Of a DNA stretch of 64,000 nt, positions 17,392 through 27,788 are shown piece by piece. The DNA comes from WJMB01 sp964581465 (GTDB taxonomy: Bacteria; RBG-13-66-14). The notes under the pieces are model-generated. The model saw only the letters and a program-made list of their open reading frames with translations. It was not told where the DNA came from and ran no database searches. Position 1 is the first letter of the stretch. Every line of letters begins with the position of its first letter. The stretch lies in the NCBI GenBank assembly GCA_964581465.1, contig CAZOOP010000011.1, positions 20,696-84,695 of the forward strand, written 5' to 3'. The position numbers and the translations under genes were made by a program.

Positions 17392-19332
17392 CTACTCCGC
17401 ACGGCCGCCCAGGTGTTCGGCCAGGAAGGCCTCGACGCGGCGGTAGGCGTCCAGGCGGTTCTCGGGCCGGGCGAAGCCGTGGCCCTCGTCCTCGTAGACC
17501 ACGTACTCGTAGTCGACACCGGCATCCTCGAGCGCCGCCGAGATCTGCTCGCCCTCGGAGAGCTTCACTCGGGGGTCGTTGGCGCCGTAGAGCAGCAGCA
17601 TGGGGATCTCGATGCGCTCGACGTAGTTGATCGGGCTGCGCGAGGCCAGGAAATCGGCCTCGGTCTCGGGATTGCCCACACGCTTGTAGAAACTCTCCCG
17701 ACCGACGGTCCAGTAAGGCGGGACGGTCTCGATGAAGGTGATCAGGTTGGCCGGACCGATGCCGGAAACGGCGCAGCGGTAGAAGTCGTACTCCTCGGGG
17801 TACTGGTCGGCCAGCGCGGTGCGCTCGTCACCGGTGGTGAGGGTCGCCCCGGCCAGGGCGGCGTATCCGCCGTAGCTCCAACCGTAGATGGCCACCCGCT
17901 CGGGATCGGCGATGCCCAACCCGACAGCCCAGTTGGCGGCGTCGGTCAGGTCGTCCTGCATCGCGCCGCCCCATTCCTTGTCACCGGCGTGAAGGTGGGC
18001 TTTACCGTAGCCGTCGCTGCCGCGATAGTTGACCTGAAGCACGGCGTAGCCTCGGTTGGCCAGGAACTGCACCTCGGGATTGTATCCCCAGGTGTCGCGG
18101 GCCCAGGGTCCGCCGTGGACGTTGAGCACCAGGGGCAGGTCCCGGGGCAGCAGGCCCGGCGGCAGGGTCAGGTAGCCCTCTATCTCGAGGCCGTCGCGGG
18201 CGGTGTAGGAGACGGGGATCATCGGCGCCAGGGTGTAATCGTTGATCCGCGGCTTGACATCGAAGATCTTCGTCAGGCTCTTATCGTCCCTCTGATAGAC
18301 GTACGTCTCCGGACTGCGATCGGCGTAGAGCACGGTCAACAGCCAGGTCTCATCGTCGCGGGAACGGTCGGAGATCAGAGGCTCACCGTCGGAGAAGTGG
18401 GCTTCCAGGAACTCGACATCATCGGCGACGTCGTCGGTGAGGGCGATCCAGCGTTGCTTCTCGGCCTGGATGCTCACCATGTCCAGCTCCTCGGTGACCG
18501 GGTCGAACTCGAACTGGCCGCCGATGTCGTAGTCGGGGTCTTCGGCCAGCACCTCGATCTCGCCGGTGGCGGGATCGTAGGCGACCAAGCGCGCGGTGTC
18601 AGTGTCACGGCTGTCCAACATATACAGCTCATCGCCGTCCGGAGTGAACGCGATGGTCGTCGAGACCGAATCATCGAAACCCCACGTGATGTGCTTCTCC
18701 CACTCGTCCCCGGCGCTCTCGCGATACCAGAGCTCCGTACCGCCGTCGGGACCGGGTTTCATATAGGCCCGGGGCACCCACTGATCGTCCAGGTCATAGC
18801 CGTAGGTATCACCCGGGTTCTCGATGATCAGCCCGCGCTCGCCGGTGTAGAGGTTCAACCGGTAGATGTCGAAGACGCTGGGATCGCGATCGTTCATGTA
18901 GAGAACGACCTCGTCGGGGTGATCGTACTCCGGATAGGCGATGTAGCACTTGACGTCTTCATAGGGTGTCAGGTCGCGCACCTCGCCGGTTTCAACATCA
19001 ACGGCGTAGAGGTGGTGGTTCTCGTCGCCGTCTTTATCCTGGAGGTAGAGGACGTACTCGCCGTTCTTGGCCCAGTAGTACCGGAAGATACCCCGGCCGT
19101 CGTCGGTGGTCAGGGGTCGGTCGTCATCCTCGCCGACCGTCTTGATCCAGATATTGAGCACACCCTCGTAGGGCGCCACGTAGGTCATCTGCTCACCGTC
19201 GGGAGAAAGACGGGGGGAGACCTTGCTGGGATTGCCCATCAGGACTTCGAGGGGGATCAGCCGGGGGAGCATCGCCGTGGCAGGAAGAACCAGGGCCAGG
19301 ATAATCAAGATCGCGGGTACGAGGCGTTTCAT
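17392..19332 (-). CDS. S9 family prolyl oligopeptidase, exported paralogue
   Basis: 646 residues. ATG with AAGGAG 7 nt upstream and a signal peptide (MKRLVPAILIILALVLPATA), so the enzyme acts in the periplasm or outside. The layout matches its neighbour: N-terminal propeller (PRLSPDGEQMTYVAPYEG, DKDGDENHHLYAVD), then a hydrolase domain with nucleophile GWSYGGYAALAGAT, acid YGANDPRVKLSEG and His in DEGHGFARPENR. Both copies share the C-terminal FLAEHLGGR ending, which indicates a duplication. Together they would cover peptide breakdown on both sides of the inner membrane. Confidence 0.93.
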   Translation of the reverse strand: MKRLVPAILIILALVLPATAMLPRLIPLEVLMGNPSKVSPRLSPDGEQMTYVAPYEGVLNIWIKTVGEDDDRPLTTDDGRGIFRYYWAKNGEYVLYLQDKDGDENHHLYAVDVETGEVRDLTPYEDVKCYIAYPEYDHPDEVVLYMNDRDPSVFDIYRLNLYTGERGLIIENPGDTYGYDLDDQWVPRAYMKPGPDGGTELWYRESAGDEWEKHITWGFDDSVSTTIAFTPDGDELYMLDSRDTDTARLVAYDPATGEIEVLAEDPDYDIGGQFEFDPVTEELDMVSIQAEKQRWIALTDDVADDVEFLEAHFSDGEPLISDRSRDDETWLLTVLYADRSPETYVYQRDDKSLTKIFDVKPRINDYTLAPMIPVSYTARDGLEIEGYLTLPPGLLPRDLPLVLNVHGGPWARDTWGYNPEVQFLANRGYAVLQVNYRGSDGYGKAHLHAGDKEWGGAMQDDLTDAANWAVGLGIADPERVAIYGWSYGGYAALAGATLTTGDERTALADQYPEEYDFYRCAVSGIGPANLITFIETVPPYWTVGRESFYKRVGNPETEADFLASRSPINYVERIEIPMLLLYGANDPRVKLSEGEQISAALEDAGVDYEYVVYEDEGHGFARPENRLDAYRRVEAFLAEHLGGRAE

Positions 19333-19422
19333 CAGCTACTCCTTGTTGTATATGATCACGATACGTGTGCAAATCCGGGGACCTCGCCGAAGCCGGGCCT
19401 GCGTGAGCCGTCGCCCTCGACC

Positions 19423-19506
19423 GGCTTTGGCACGTTTCTTGCGGAGTGGACCGCCGGTTTTGCCGGCCAGGTGACCCCGCCCCGCTGCAAGAAACGTGCC
19501 AAAGCC
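19423..19506. repeat. Long inverted repeat element, copy 1
   Basis: Arms GGCTTTGGCACGTTTCTTGC (19423-19442) and its exact complement (19487-19506) enclose 44 bp, with a further CCGGC-type inner pairing. The same arms recur at 35374-35452 and 49371-49452. Confidence 0.9.
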
Positions 19507-20510
19507 TCGCCGGGGGTGAATCCGGACGGTCGGGCGGCCTGAGTCCGTTCGACTTGGGTCATCGGGCGTAGCGGTTCAGCCGATTCAGCCGGTGAAGGCC
19601 ATTGGAAAGCCGATAAGACCGCAGCGCCCCCGGATGGTCCAAATACAATTGGGATCACATAACGGCAGTGGGGCCATAAGAAAGAATCATAACATTAACA
19701 TTTTTGCAGCAATCAGGTGGTAGAGCATACACTCGCAAATACTGTTTTTGCAAGATTGGAAGATCTTCACTCATCCCGGTTCCGCGCCTCGATGATGCGC
19801 GGCACCTTGATCGACTACGTTATTATCCCGCTCAGACACAATCAACTGAAGCCGGAGAGGTTATCAGCGGATTGAGGTTAGGTTTCGCCCTTGTATCAGC
19901 CGGGGGTATGATCGAATCGGCGTCCCTGATCAAAGCGAACTCCGGGAGCGGCATCCTGCCGGCAGCACAAGACAGTCGCTGAGGTTGATCCCTTTGGCAT
20001 TATCACGACAAACGGAACCACTATCTGAAGCATTAAAAACTGCTAAGAGCTGCTGTGAGTGATTAGCTCTTGTTGCTCGACTTGCTGACGGCGTCACTTG
20101 GACGAAACGCCTTGATTCTCCAGTGACTAAACCGGTCCACTGTCATGATAGTCCGGTCTTCACTTGTTGAAGCTGCCGGACCAACCGGCGGGATGTGACA
20201 ATCAAGCGAACTGTAATGCATGATATCACAAGATGTTAGAGGTATACTCCGATTCATGTTCGAGTGATAATCCGGTCCAGTATGTTGTGTAGGCCACTTC
20301 GACGAAACGTCCGCGTGGTTCTCTAACTATGACACAGCTTCATCCGGGAAGGTTTCAGTGAGTAGGCGGCAAGACGGTATCAACACACTCCAGGCATTCT
20401 AGCATTGCCAAGCCGGGGTTGAAAAGCATATAATATCTGCCAGATACAATACGGCGGTGAAAGTGTGCTGGTTTCCGCTGCTTTCCCGCCCCGCTGCTGT
20501 TATAATTCGC

Positions 20511-20516
20511 CCCTTG
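20511..20516 (+). promoter_or_regulatory. -10 box TATAAT for the MATE gene
   Basis: Exact TATAAT 35 nt ahead of the GTG start. No good -35 is visible, so the assignment is tentative. Confidence 0.45.
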
Positions 20517-20550
20517 ACGCTTCGAAAACGACACCTCCCCGGGAGCTCCC

Positions 20551-21945
20551 GTGGCCAAGCTGGACCTCGACAACAAGAGCCTCTACTGGAACATCTGGCA
20601 GTTGGCCTGGCCCGCGGCCCTGGCCGGCATCCTGATGAACTTCGCCCACATCGTCGACCGCATCTTCATCGGCTCGCTGGGCGTGGATCAGGTTACGGCG
20701 GCGGGCTTCGCCGGCAGTGTGATCTGGTTCATCTTCTCCTTCATCCAGATCGTCGCTGCCGGAGCGGTGGCCATCGTGGCCCGTCACTGGGGCGCGGAGG
20801 AGTTCGAGGAGGCCGACGCCTCGGGTCATCGGGCGGTCTGGTTGGCCGCCATCCTGGGCCTGTTCTTCGTCGTGCTGGTGTATTTCGCCGCGCCACTGCT
20901 GATCGGCTTCTACAGCCCCACGCCGGACCAGTTCCCCCTGGCGGTGGACTACCTGCGCATCTTCGCACCGGGCTTCGGGGCGATGATGGTGGCCTTCACG
21001 GTCCATTCGGTCTTCTCCGGTTCCGGCGACACCCGCACGGGGATGTTCGCCTTCGTCAGCATCAACGGCATCAACGTCCTGCTCAACTGGCTGCTGATCT
21101 TCGGCCACTGGGGCTTTCCCGCCCTGGGGCTGCGCGGCGCGGCCCTGGCCACCACCATCAGCCACTTCCTGGGCACCGGTGTGATCTTCCTGGCCTACGC
21201 GATGCGCTGGAGCAACGTCTCCATCAAGGGTTTCTTCGCCAACCGGCCTCGCTGGATCGAGATCAAGCGCTTCCTGCGCATCGGTCTGCCGGCCACGGGC
21301 CAGGCGATCACCCGGCCGCTGACCGGCATGGCGATGATGGCCCTGGCCAGCCGCCTGACCACGGAGATCGACGGCGTGACGCACAACCTGGTGGCCACGG
21401 CCTTCACCATCGGGATGACGGCGCTCTCCTTCGGCCAGTTCTTCGCCCAGGGATTGATGGCCGCTCCGGCGCCCCTGGTGGGCCAGTTCCTGGGGCGCAA
21501 GGACCCCGATAACGCTCACAAAGCCGCCGACAAGGTCAGCCTGCTCGGGGTGATGATCCAGATCGGCATGGCCCTGGTGCTGATCTTCTTCGGCCGCCAA
21601 CTGGCCTCGATCTTCCTCACCAACGACGGCTCGGGCATCGTCGACGGCATCCTGTCGATGTCCCACAACTATCTGATCTTCATCGGCCTGGGCTCGATCA
21701 TCAGCGTGCTGGCCTGGACCTACGGCGGAGCCTTCCGGGGCGCCGGGGACACCAAGCCGCCGATGTGGGGCGCGATCATCGCCAACTGGGCCGTCAAACT
21801 GCCCATCGCCGTCCTGGGCGTCTACGTCTTCGGCTGGCACGATTACGCCATCTGGGGCGCGGTCTTCGCCTCGCAGATCGCCGAGGGGCTCTACGTCTGG
21901 CTGCGTTTCCGCCGGGGCCGTTGGACCGAGGTCGAGCTGGCCTGA
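20551..21945 (+). CDS. MATE-family multidrug/Na+ antiporter
   Basis: Integral membrane protein of 464 residues with about 12 hydrophobic segments in two similar halves, the normal MATE length. Characteristic stretches are WPAALAGILMNFAHIVDRIFIGSLG at the N-terminus and the matching RIGLPATGQAITRPLTGMAMMALA at the start of the second half, plus GAFRGAGDTKPPMWG near the end. It would expel drugs or metabolites in exchange for Na+ or H+. GTG start with GGGAG upstream. A strong hairpin follows, so it is likely transcribed alone. The substrate is unknown. Confidence 0.93.
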   Translation: MAKLDLDNKSLYWNIWQLAWPAALAGILMNFAHIVDRIFIGSLGVDQVTAAGFAGSVIWFIFSFIQIVAAGAVAIVARHWGAEEFEEADASGHRAVWLAAILGLFFVVLVYFAAPLLIGFYSPTPDQFPLAVDYLRIFAPGFGAMMVAFTVHSVFSGSGDTRTGMFAFVSINGINVLLNWLLIFGHWGFPALGLRGAALATTISHFLGTGVIFLAYAMRWSNVSIKGFFANRPRWIEIKRFLRIGLPATGQAITRPLTGMAMMALASRLTTEIDGVTHNLVATAFTIGMTALSFGQFFAQGLMAAPAPLVGQFLGRKDPDNAHKAADKVSLLGVMIQIGMALVLIFFGRQLASIFLTNDGSGIVDGILSMSHNYLIFIGLGSIISVLAWTYGGAFRGAGDTKPPMWGAIIANWAVKLPIAVLGVYVFGWHDYAIWGAVFASQIAEGLYVWLRFRRGRWTEVELA

Positions 21946-21967
21946 TTCCGAACAGACCCTCGTCGTC

Positions 21968-21994
21968 GAAGCGGCCCGCCAGGCGGGCCGCTTC
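21968..21994 (+). terminator. Terminator after the MATE gene
   Basis: GAAGCGGCCCGCC / GGCGGGCCGCTTC, a 13-bp inverted repeat, followed by a short T-containing tail. It starts about 20 nt after the stop. Confidence 0.85.
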
Positions 21995-22102
21995 GCTCGT
22001 TCTCCATTGCTGTGGGCCGAACTTCCTGGTAGAATGGCTGACGCCAAGCACCCGCAAGCAGCTATCCGGCGCCGACCGACGGCGCGACCATCCCCAACCA
22101 CG

Positions 22103-22315
22103 ATGCCGGACGAAACAGCGAAAAAGAAGCCGGACACCGCGACCCGCTTGCGCGGTTGTCTAATGGGTATCCTCACCATGGTCGCCTTCTTCGGCGTCTA
22201 CGCGGGTATCCAGTTCGGCCTGTTCGGTCCCCTGCCCTCACTGTTCTACGTGCCGATGTCCATTCTGGCCGGCATCGGCCTGGGGGCCAGGCTGGCCCGG
22301 GGCAAACGCCGTTGA
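22103..22315 (+). CDS. Small two-helix membrane protein, unknown function
   Basis: About 70 residues from MPDETAKKK: a charged N-terminus, then two hydrophobic helices (GILTMVAFFGVYAGIQFGL and LFYVPMSILAGIGLGARLA) and a basic end (RGKRR), like AtpZ/AtpI-type or other small membrane proteins. Starts at 22034 or 22007 are also in frame, and no clear ribosome site settles the choice. Function unknown. Confidence 0.55.
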   Translation: MPDETAKKKPDTATRLRGCLMGILTMVAFFGVYAGIQFGLFGPLPSLFYVPMSILAGIGLGARLARGKRR

Positions 22316-22346
22316 TTCACAACCTTATCAAAAATGGAACTAGCTG

Positions 22347-22637
22347 ATGAGCCCTACAGACCCGGAGTTTAAGGCGGCATTCAAGAAAGCACTCAAGAAA
22401 ATGTTATTCGTTATCTATCTTTTTACTGTTATGCCTAGTATCTATGGCTTTCTTAGAATGATAGTTTATGGAATAATGTATCCCGGAAACGTCGATACGG
22501 GTTTTATCATCTTACTGTCTATCTTGGCATCTTTTATTGGCTCGTTCTTTGGCATGATTCTCGGCGAATATCCGGTCGGAGGCAACCCTTTTGCACACAT
22601 TCCCCGAGGCGCCAGCGGAAAAAGCGACGTGAGATAG
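22347..22637 (+). CDS. Small AT-rich membrane protein, C-terminus in an IS relic
   Basis: 96 residues with two hydrophobic helices (LFVIYLFTVMPSIYGFL and FIILLSILASFIGSFFGMIL). Its base composition is clearly more AT-rich than the flanking genes, which suggests transfer. The last codons and the stop lie inside a fragment related to the IS1595-type transposase copy at 45 kb, so the original C-terminus was probably lost. No known family recognised and only a weak ribosome site. Confidence 0.45.
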   Translation: MSPTDPEFKAAFKKALKKMLFVIYLFTVMPSIYGFLRMIVYGIMYPGNVDTGFIILLSILASFIGSFFGMILGEYPVGGNPFAHIPRGASGKSDVR

Positions 22638-22673
22638 CGCGTCTGTTGCGGCTCGGCGTCCCGGCGGCGCGGG
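22629..22673 (+). mobile_element. Fragment of an IS1595-type element
   Basis: A 42-bp stretch from 22631 matches 45589-45630 with two mismatches. There it encodes EIARLFRLGLPAAR of a transposase, and here the same frame reads EIARLLRLGVPAAR. Only this piece remains. Confidence 0.65.
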
Positions 22674-22945
22674 GCGTGAAGCATCCGGGCATCCGCGAGC
22701 GCATTTTGCTCTTCGCCGTCCTGCTCTTGGCCGTCGACGACCAGGGGCGTCTCTACGACGACGCCGAGACCGGTTCCCTGGCATCCACCGAGCACGAGCC
22801 CTGCCCCGGCGAGGGACCCTGGGAGCTGGAGCTGATCCACATCCCCGGCGGCGGCTTCGACCTGCTCTGCCTGGACTCCACCGGCGGCCTCTCCCTGGCC
22901 CTGAACGGCGACTGGACACAGGTCACTGAGTCCTTCATGGTTTAA
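22674..22945 (+). pseudogene. Possible gene fragment downstream of the IS piece
   Basis: An open frame (about 90 codons, ending ...GDWTQVTESFMV) has GC-rich, gene-like composition. Its only starts lie in the IS fragment and no ribosome site was found. It may be the 3' part of a gene cut by the insertion (contains GGFDLLCLDSTGGLSLAL). No family recognised. Confidence 0.3.
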
Positions 22946-23209
22946 AACCGCAGGGTTGATGATCACAATCCACGCTCGAGGGATTCGAGCAACGCGCATT
23001 GAATACCGGCGTCGGTAAACCACGCGAACTTAACGGCGGTAATTCCGCAGCAAACAGTTGACACTCCCAGGAAGTCGAGGCTTGATTTTCGCCCTCCGGC
23101 GTCGTAATCTTGCTTACTGACAGTGTGAACGGATTCACTTCGCCCCTTTTTTTACCCTGAACTCTCCCTCCTCACCACCGATACCCCCCCGTCAGTCACG
23201 GAGAAACTC

Positions 23210-24564
<1,355 letters not shown>

Positions 24565-24565
<1 letters not shown>

Positions 24566-26055
24566 TGGTGGAACGTCGACCCAGTCAGCCTATCGAGCCC
24601 GCCGTCTACGCCCTCTCGACGCCGGGACGCCGCGGCTACCGGCCGCCGGCTCCCGACGTGCCGACCCGACCCGTCGAAGAGCTGATCCCCGCGGAGCTGC
24701 GCCGCGACAAACCGCCGGCCCTGCCCGAGATCGACGAGCCTACACTGGTCCGGCACTACGTGCGCCTCTCCCAGCTCAACCACAACGTCGACATCGGCTT
24801 CTACCCCCTGGGCTCCTGCACGATGAAGTACAACCCCAAGATCGCCGACGCCGTCGCCGAGCTGCCCGGTCCCGCCGCCTTGCACCCCCTGCTGCCGCCG
24901 GAGATGCTCCAGGGCGCCCTGGTGATCATGGCCGAGCTCGAGGCGATGCTGGGCGCGATCACCGGGATGGACCGCTACACCCTGCAGCCCGCCGCCGGGG
25001 CTCAAGGCGAGTTCACCGCCATCAAGATGATCCGTGCCTACCACAAGGCCCACGGCAACCCACGCAAGGTGCTGCTGGTGGCCGACTCCGCCCACGGCAC
25101 CAACCCGGCCTCGGGGACGATGTGCTCCTACGACGTCGTCGAGGTGGCCTCCGACGAACGCGGCAACATCGATCCCGCCGCGCTGAAGGAGAAGCTCAAC
25201 GAGGATGTAGCCGCGCTGATGCTGACCAACCCCAGCACCCTGGGGCTCTTCGAAGAGCACATTCTCGAGGTCGCCGAGCTGGTCCACTCCGTGGGCGGTC
25301 AGCTCTACTACGACGGCGCCAACCTCAACGCCCTGCTGGGCCGCATCCGCCCCGGGGACATGGGCTTCGACGCCGTGCACCTCAACCTGCACAAGACCTT
25401 CGGCACGCCCCACGGCGGCGGCGGCCCCGGCTCCGGACCCGTCGGAGTCAAGGAGCACCTGGCGCCCTATCTGCCCGTGCCGACCATCGAACCGGCGGAG
25501 ACGCATGACGGTGGCTGGACTCTGGACTGGGAGCGCCCGGAGAGCATCGGCAAACTCAACGCCTTCCTGGGCCACTTCCTGGTCAATCTGCGCGCCTGGG
25601 TCTACATCCGCCACCATGGCCTCGAGGGCCTGCACCGGGTCAGCGAGAACGCCGTGCTCAACGCCAACTACCTGATGGCCCTGGTCAAAGACATCCTGCC
25701 GCCGGCCTACGAGCGCACCTGCATGCACGAGTTCGTCGCCAGCGCCAAGGACCTCAAGGAGCGCACCGGCGTCAGCGCCCTGGACCTCTCCAAGCGCGTC
25801 ATCGACTACGGCTTCCACCCGCCGACCAACTACTTCCCGCTGATCGTCCCCGAGGCCTGGATGATCGAGCCCACCGAAACCGAGACCCGGGAGACCCTGG
25901 AAGCCTTCGCCGAGGCCCTGCGGGCCATCATCACCAAAGAGGTTCCGGAGGATCCGGAGCTGCTCCACGGAGCGCCCTGGACGGCGCCGGTGCGTCGCGT
26001 CGACGAGGTCCGGGCCGTGCGTGAGCTGAACGTTAAATGGCCCGAGGAGGGGTAA
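24565..26055 (+). CDS. gcvPB: Glycine dehydrogenase (decarboxylating) subunit 2
   Basis: C-terminal, PLP-carrying half of the P-protein, 496 residues. The ATG overlaps the gcvPA stop, with GAGGAGGT just upstream. Motifs include FYPLGSCTMKYNPK, LQPAAGAQGEFTAI, DSAHGTNPAS and the cofactor lysine in HLNLHKTFGTPHGGGGPGSG (K277). It works as an alpha2beta2 complex with subunit 1 in the cytosol. A long upstream frame within gcvPA is a shadow and not part of this gene. Confidence 0.96.
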
Positions 26056-26085
26056 TCCACAGTCGGAGTTGTTGGGATAAACACC

Positions 26086-26113
26086 GGGCGGGGGCCGCAA
26101 GATGCCCCCGCCC
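26086..26113 (+). terminator. Hairpin after gcvPB
   Basis: GGGCGGGGGC / GCCCCCGCCC with an 8-nt loop, 30 nt after the stop. There is no T-run, so it may act with Rho or as a stability element. Confidence 0.65.
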
Positions 26114-26404
26114 TAGTTGGATAACTTCGATTACGCTATGCAAGTAAGGACAGGCTCCCAGCCTGTCCGAGCGGTCCGTCAGGTTCGCTGCCGGTCGGTG
26201 GCAACCGTCAACTCACGCCCTGCGGGGCGGGGTCTGTTGACCCCGCCGTTGCTGGACCACCGTTATTCGCTTGAAAACCCTGATGGGCTGATGAAGGGGC
26301 GATTGAGGAGTCCGCGCTCTTACGGGTGCGATGGAGGATAGAGCTGGAAAGCGGCCGGGTCTAAAGACCCCGCACAACAATACATCAACTATGCCAATCG
26401 ACTT
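26114..26404. other. Spacer with small palindromes
   Basis: GGACAGGC-TCCCA-GCCTGTCC (26148-26168) is a clean hairpin. Other short pairs of the GGGTC...GACCC kind are present. No gene seen. Confidence 0.5.
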
Positions 26405-27577
26405 CTAGCGGCTGATGACGAACCGCCGGGTCTCGCTCGCAGTGTCCGTCGCCAGTGTGGCCAGGTAGACGCCGGAACGGTAAGCGCTGGTGTTTAGGCT
26501 GATCGTCTGTCGACCCGCCTCAGAAGCAATGCTAAAACTCTCGACGTTCCGTCCGGCCAGGTCGTAGATGCTCAAGCTGACACTCTGGGCCTCGGGCAGC
26601 GTGAAGGCGAAGTTGACATTGCTATTCGCCGGGTTGGGATACGGCTCATTGAGGGCCAGCCGCTGGAACTCTCCCGGCACTACCACGGCCTCCGTCGGCC
26701 CGTATCGCTCGGTGCGACCGTCGCTACCCGTTGTTTCGAGCCAATAGACGTAACTCCCGCCGGGCTCCACGTACCGGTCCAGCCAGCGGCTGGTTGTGCC
26801 GTCCAGCGAGCCACTGACGGCGACAGGTTCATCCACGCCGCGCAGGACACGGACGGAGGCTGGCGAGTCGCCGCTTACCGTCCAGCCGAGCAGGACGCCG
26901 TCGGCGGCGGACGAAGCTGTTAGTTCAACATCCTCGATATCCCAGTCCGGGCGGGTGGTGGCGAACTTGAGATCGTAGTTGGTGATGTCGCAATAAGAGA
27001 TGTGCGGGTTATCGCTGGAATCCAACGCCAGGGAGGTGTTCCAACCGACATCACCGTCCGAATCCACCGTCTCGATCTCCCAACTCGCGCCGTTCCAGGC
27101 GGCGTACTTGAGGCCGAGGTTGGTGGCGTCGTAGTACGAGATATGGGGGTTGCCGCTGGAATCCAGCGCCAGCGAGGAGTACCGGCCGACATAACCCGCC
27201 GAGTCCACCGTATTGAGCTCCCAGCCAGCGCCGTTCCAATGTGCGTACTTGAGGTCGCGGTTGCTGGAGTCCCAGTACGAGATATGCGGGTTGCCGCTGG
27301 AATCCAGCGCCAGGGAGTTGGAGTGGCCGACTAAACCCGCCGAGTCCACCGTCTGGAGCTCCCAGCTCGCGCCGTTCCAGGCGGCGTACTTGAGCGTGCC
27401 GTGCCATTCGTCATAGGAAGAATAGTAAGAGATGTGTGGGTTATCGCTGGAATCCAGCGCCAGGGATGTGTACCAGCCTACATAACCATCCGAGTCCACC
27501 GTCTCGATAACCCAGGCAACCGCATACGCGCCGAGAGTAATGCCAAGAACCATAATAATCGCCACTATGTACCGCAT
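26405..27577 (-). CDS. Exported repeat protein with a C-terminal sorting-like domain
   Basis: 390 residues. Start ATG with AAGGAGG upstream and a signal peptide (MRYIVAIIMVLGITLGAYA). Residues about 22-215 are five tandem repeats of roughly 40 residues built on SLALDSSGNPHISYYD...LKYAAWNGASWE..TVDSxG, propeller-like blades. A fibronectin-like segment follows (VLLGWTVSGDSPASVRVLRG...), then a C-terminal domain of the FlgD-Ig/Por-sorting type (PNPANSNVNFAFTLPEAQSVSLSIYDLAGR ... GVYLATLATDTASETRRFVISR). The protein is likely displayed or secreted. It is a paralogue of the gene at 61.6 kb, nearly identical in the last 40 residues. Confidence 0.85.
   Translation of the reverse strand: MRYIVAIIMVLGITLGAYAVAWVIETVDSDGYVGWYTSLALDSSDNPHISYYSSYDEWHGTLKYAAWNGASWELQTVDSAGLVGHSNSLALDSSGNPHISYWDSSNRDLKYAHWNGAGWELNTVDSAGYVGRYSSLALDSSGNPHISYYDATNLGLKYAAWNGASWEIETVDSDGDVGWNTSLALDSSDNPHISYCDITNYDLKFATTRPDWDIEDVELTASSAADGVLLGWTVSGDSPASVRVLRGVDEPVAVSGSLDGTTSRWLDRYVEPGGSYVYWLETTGSDGRTERYGPTEAVVVPGEFQRLALNEPYPNPANSNVNFAFTLPEAQSVSLSIYDLAGRNVESFSIASEAGRQTISLNTSAYRSGVYLATLATDTASETRRFVISR
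27000..27500. repeat. Tandem coding repeats in the exported protein
   Basis: The DNA for the ALDSSGNPHISYY blades repeats about every 120 bp (for example GCTGGAATCCAGCGCCAGGG at several positions), so copy number can change by recombination. Confidence 0.75.
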
Positions 27578-27700
27578 TTGGCCTCCTTTTCGTTTGGAAC
27601 CATGTTGTCAAGGCAAAGAAAAGTATACCCTAACTCGCATATCATTTGATGTTCAAGTTGATAATCAGAATAAGTAGCGCATGGAGCTGATAGCCGATCA

Positions 27701-27732
27701 AAAAAGGGACGGGCCGAAGCCCGTCCCTTTTT
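27701..27732. terminator. Strong bidirectional terminator
   Basis: AAAAAGGGACGGGC-CGAA-GCCCGTCCCTTTTT has a GC stem flanked by A- and T-runs in both directions. It ends the pckA transcript (minus). Confidence 0.92.
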
Positions 27733-27788
27733 CCAGCGAAGTATTATCGATCACTCTAGCCCGGCTTCTCCTTGAGCAGGCCCGGGAG

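Larger units (their letters stand above)
19333..20550. other. Long intergenic region with repeat relics
   Basis: No gene recognised in about 1.2 kb. It contains the first copy of a 20-bp-arm inverted repeat and, near 19766-19815, a phrase (TTCCGCGC... CTTGATCGAC) resembling one near 30449-30484, again suggesting decayed dispersed repeats. The -10 box of the MATE gene lies at its end. Confidence 0.45.

Noticed and set aside
22946..23209. Glycine riboswitch upstream of gcvPA
   Set aside because: None of the paired GGAGAG...GAGGACC-type aptamer landmarks is present. The leader is short and pyrimidine-rich.
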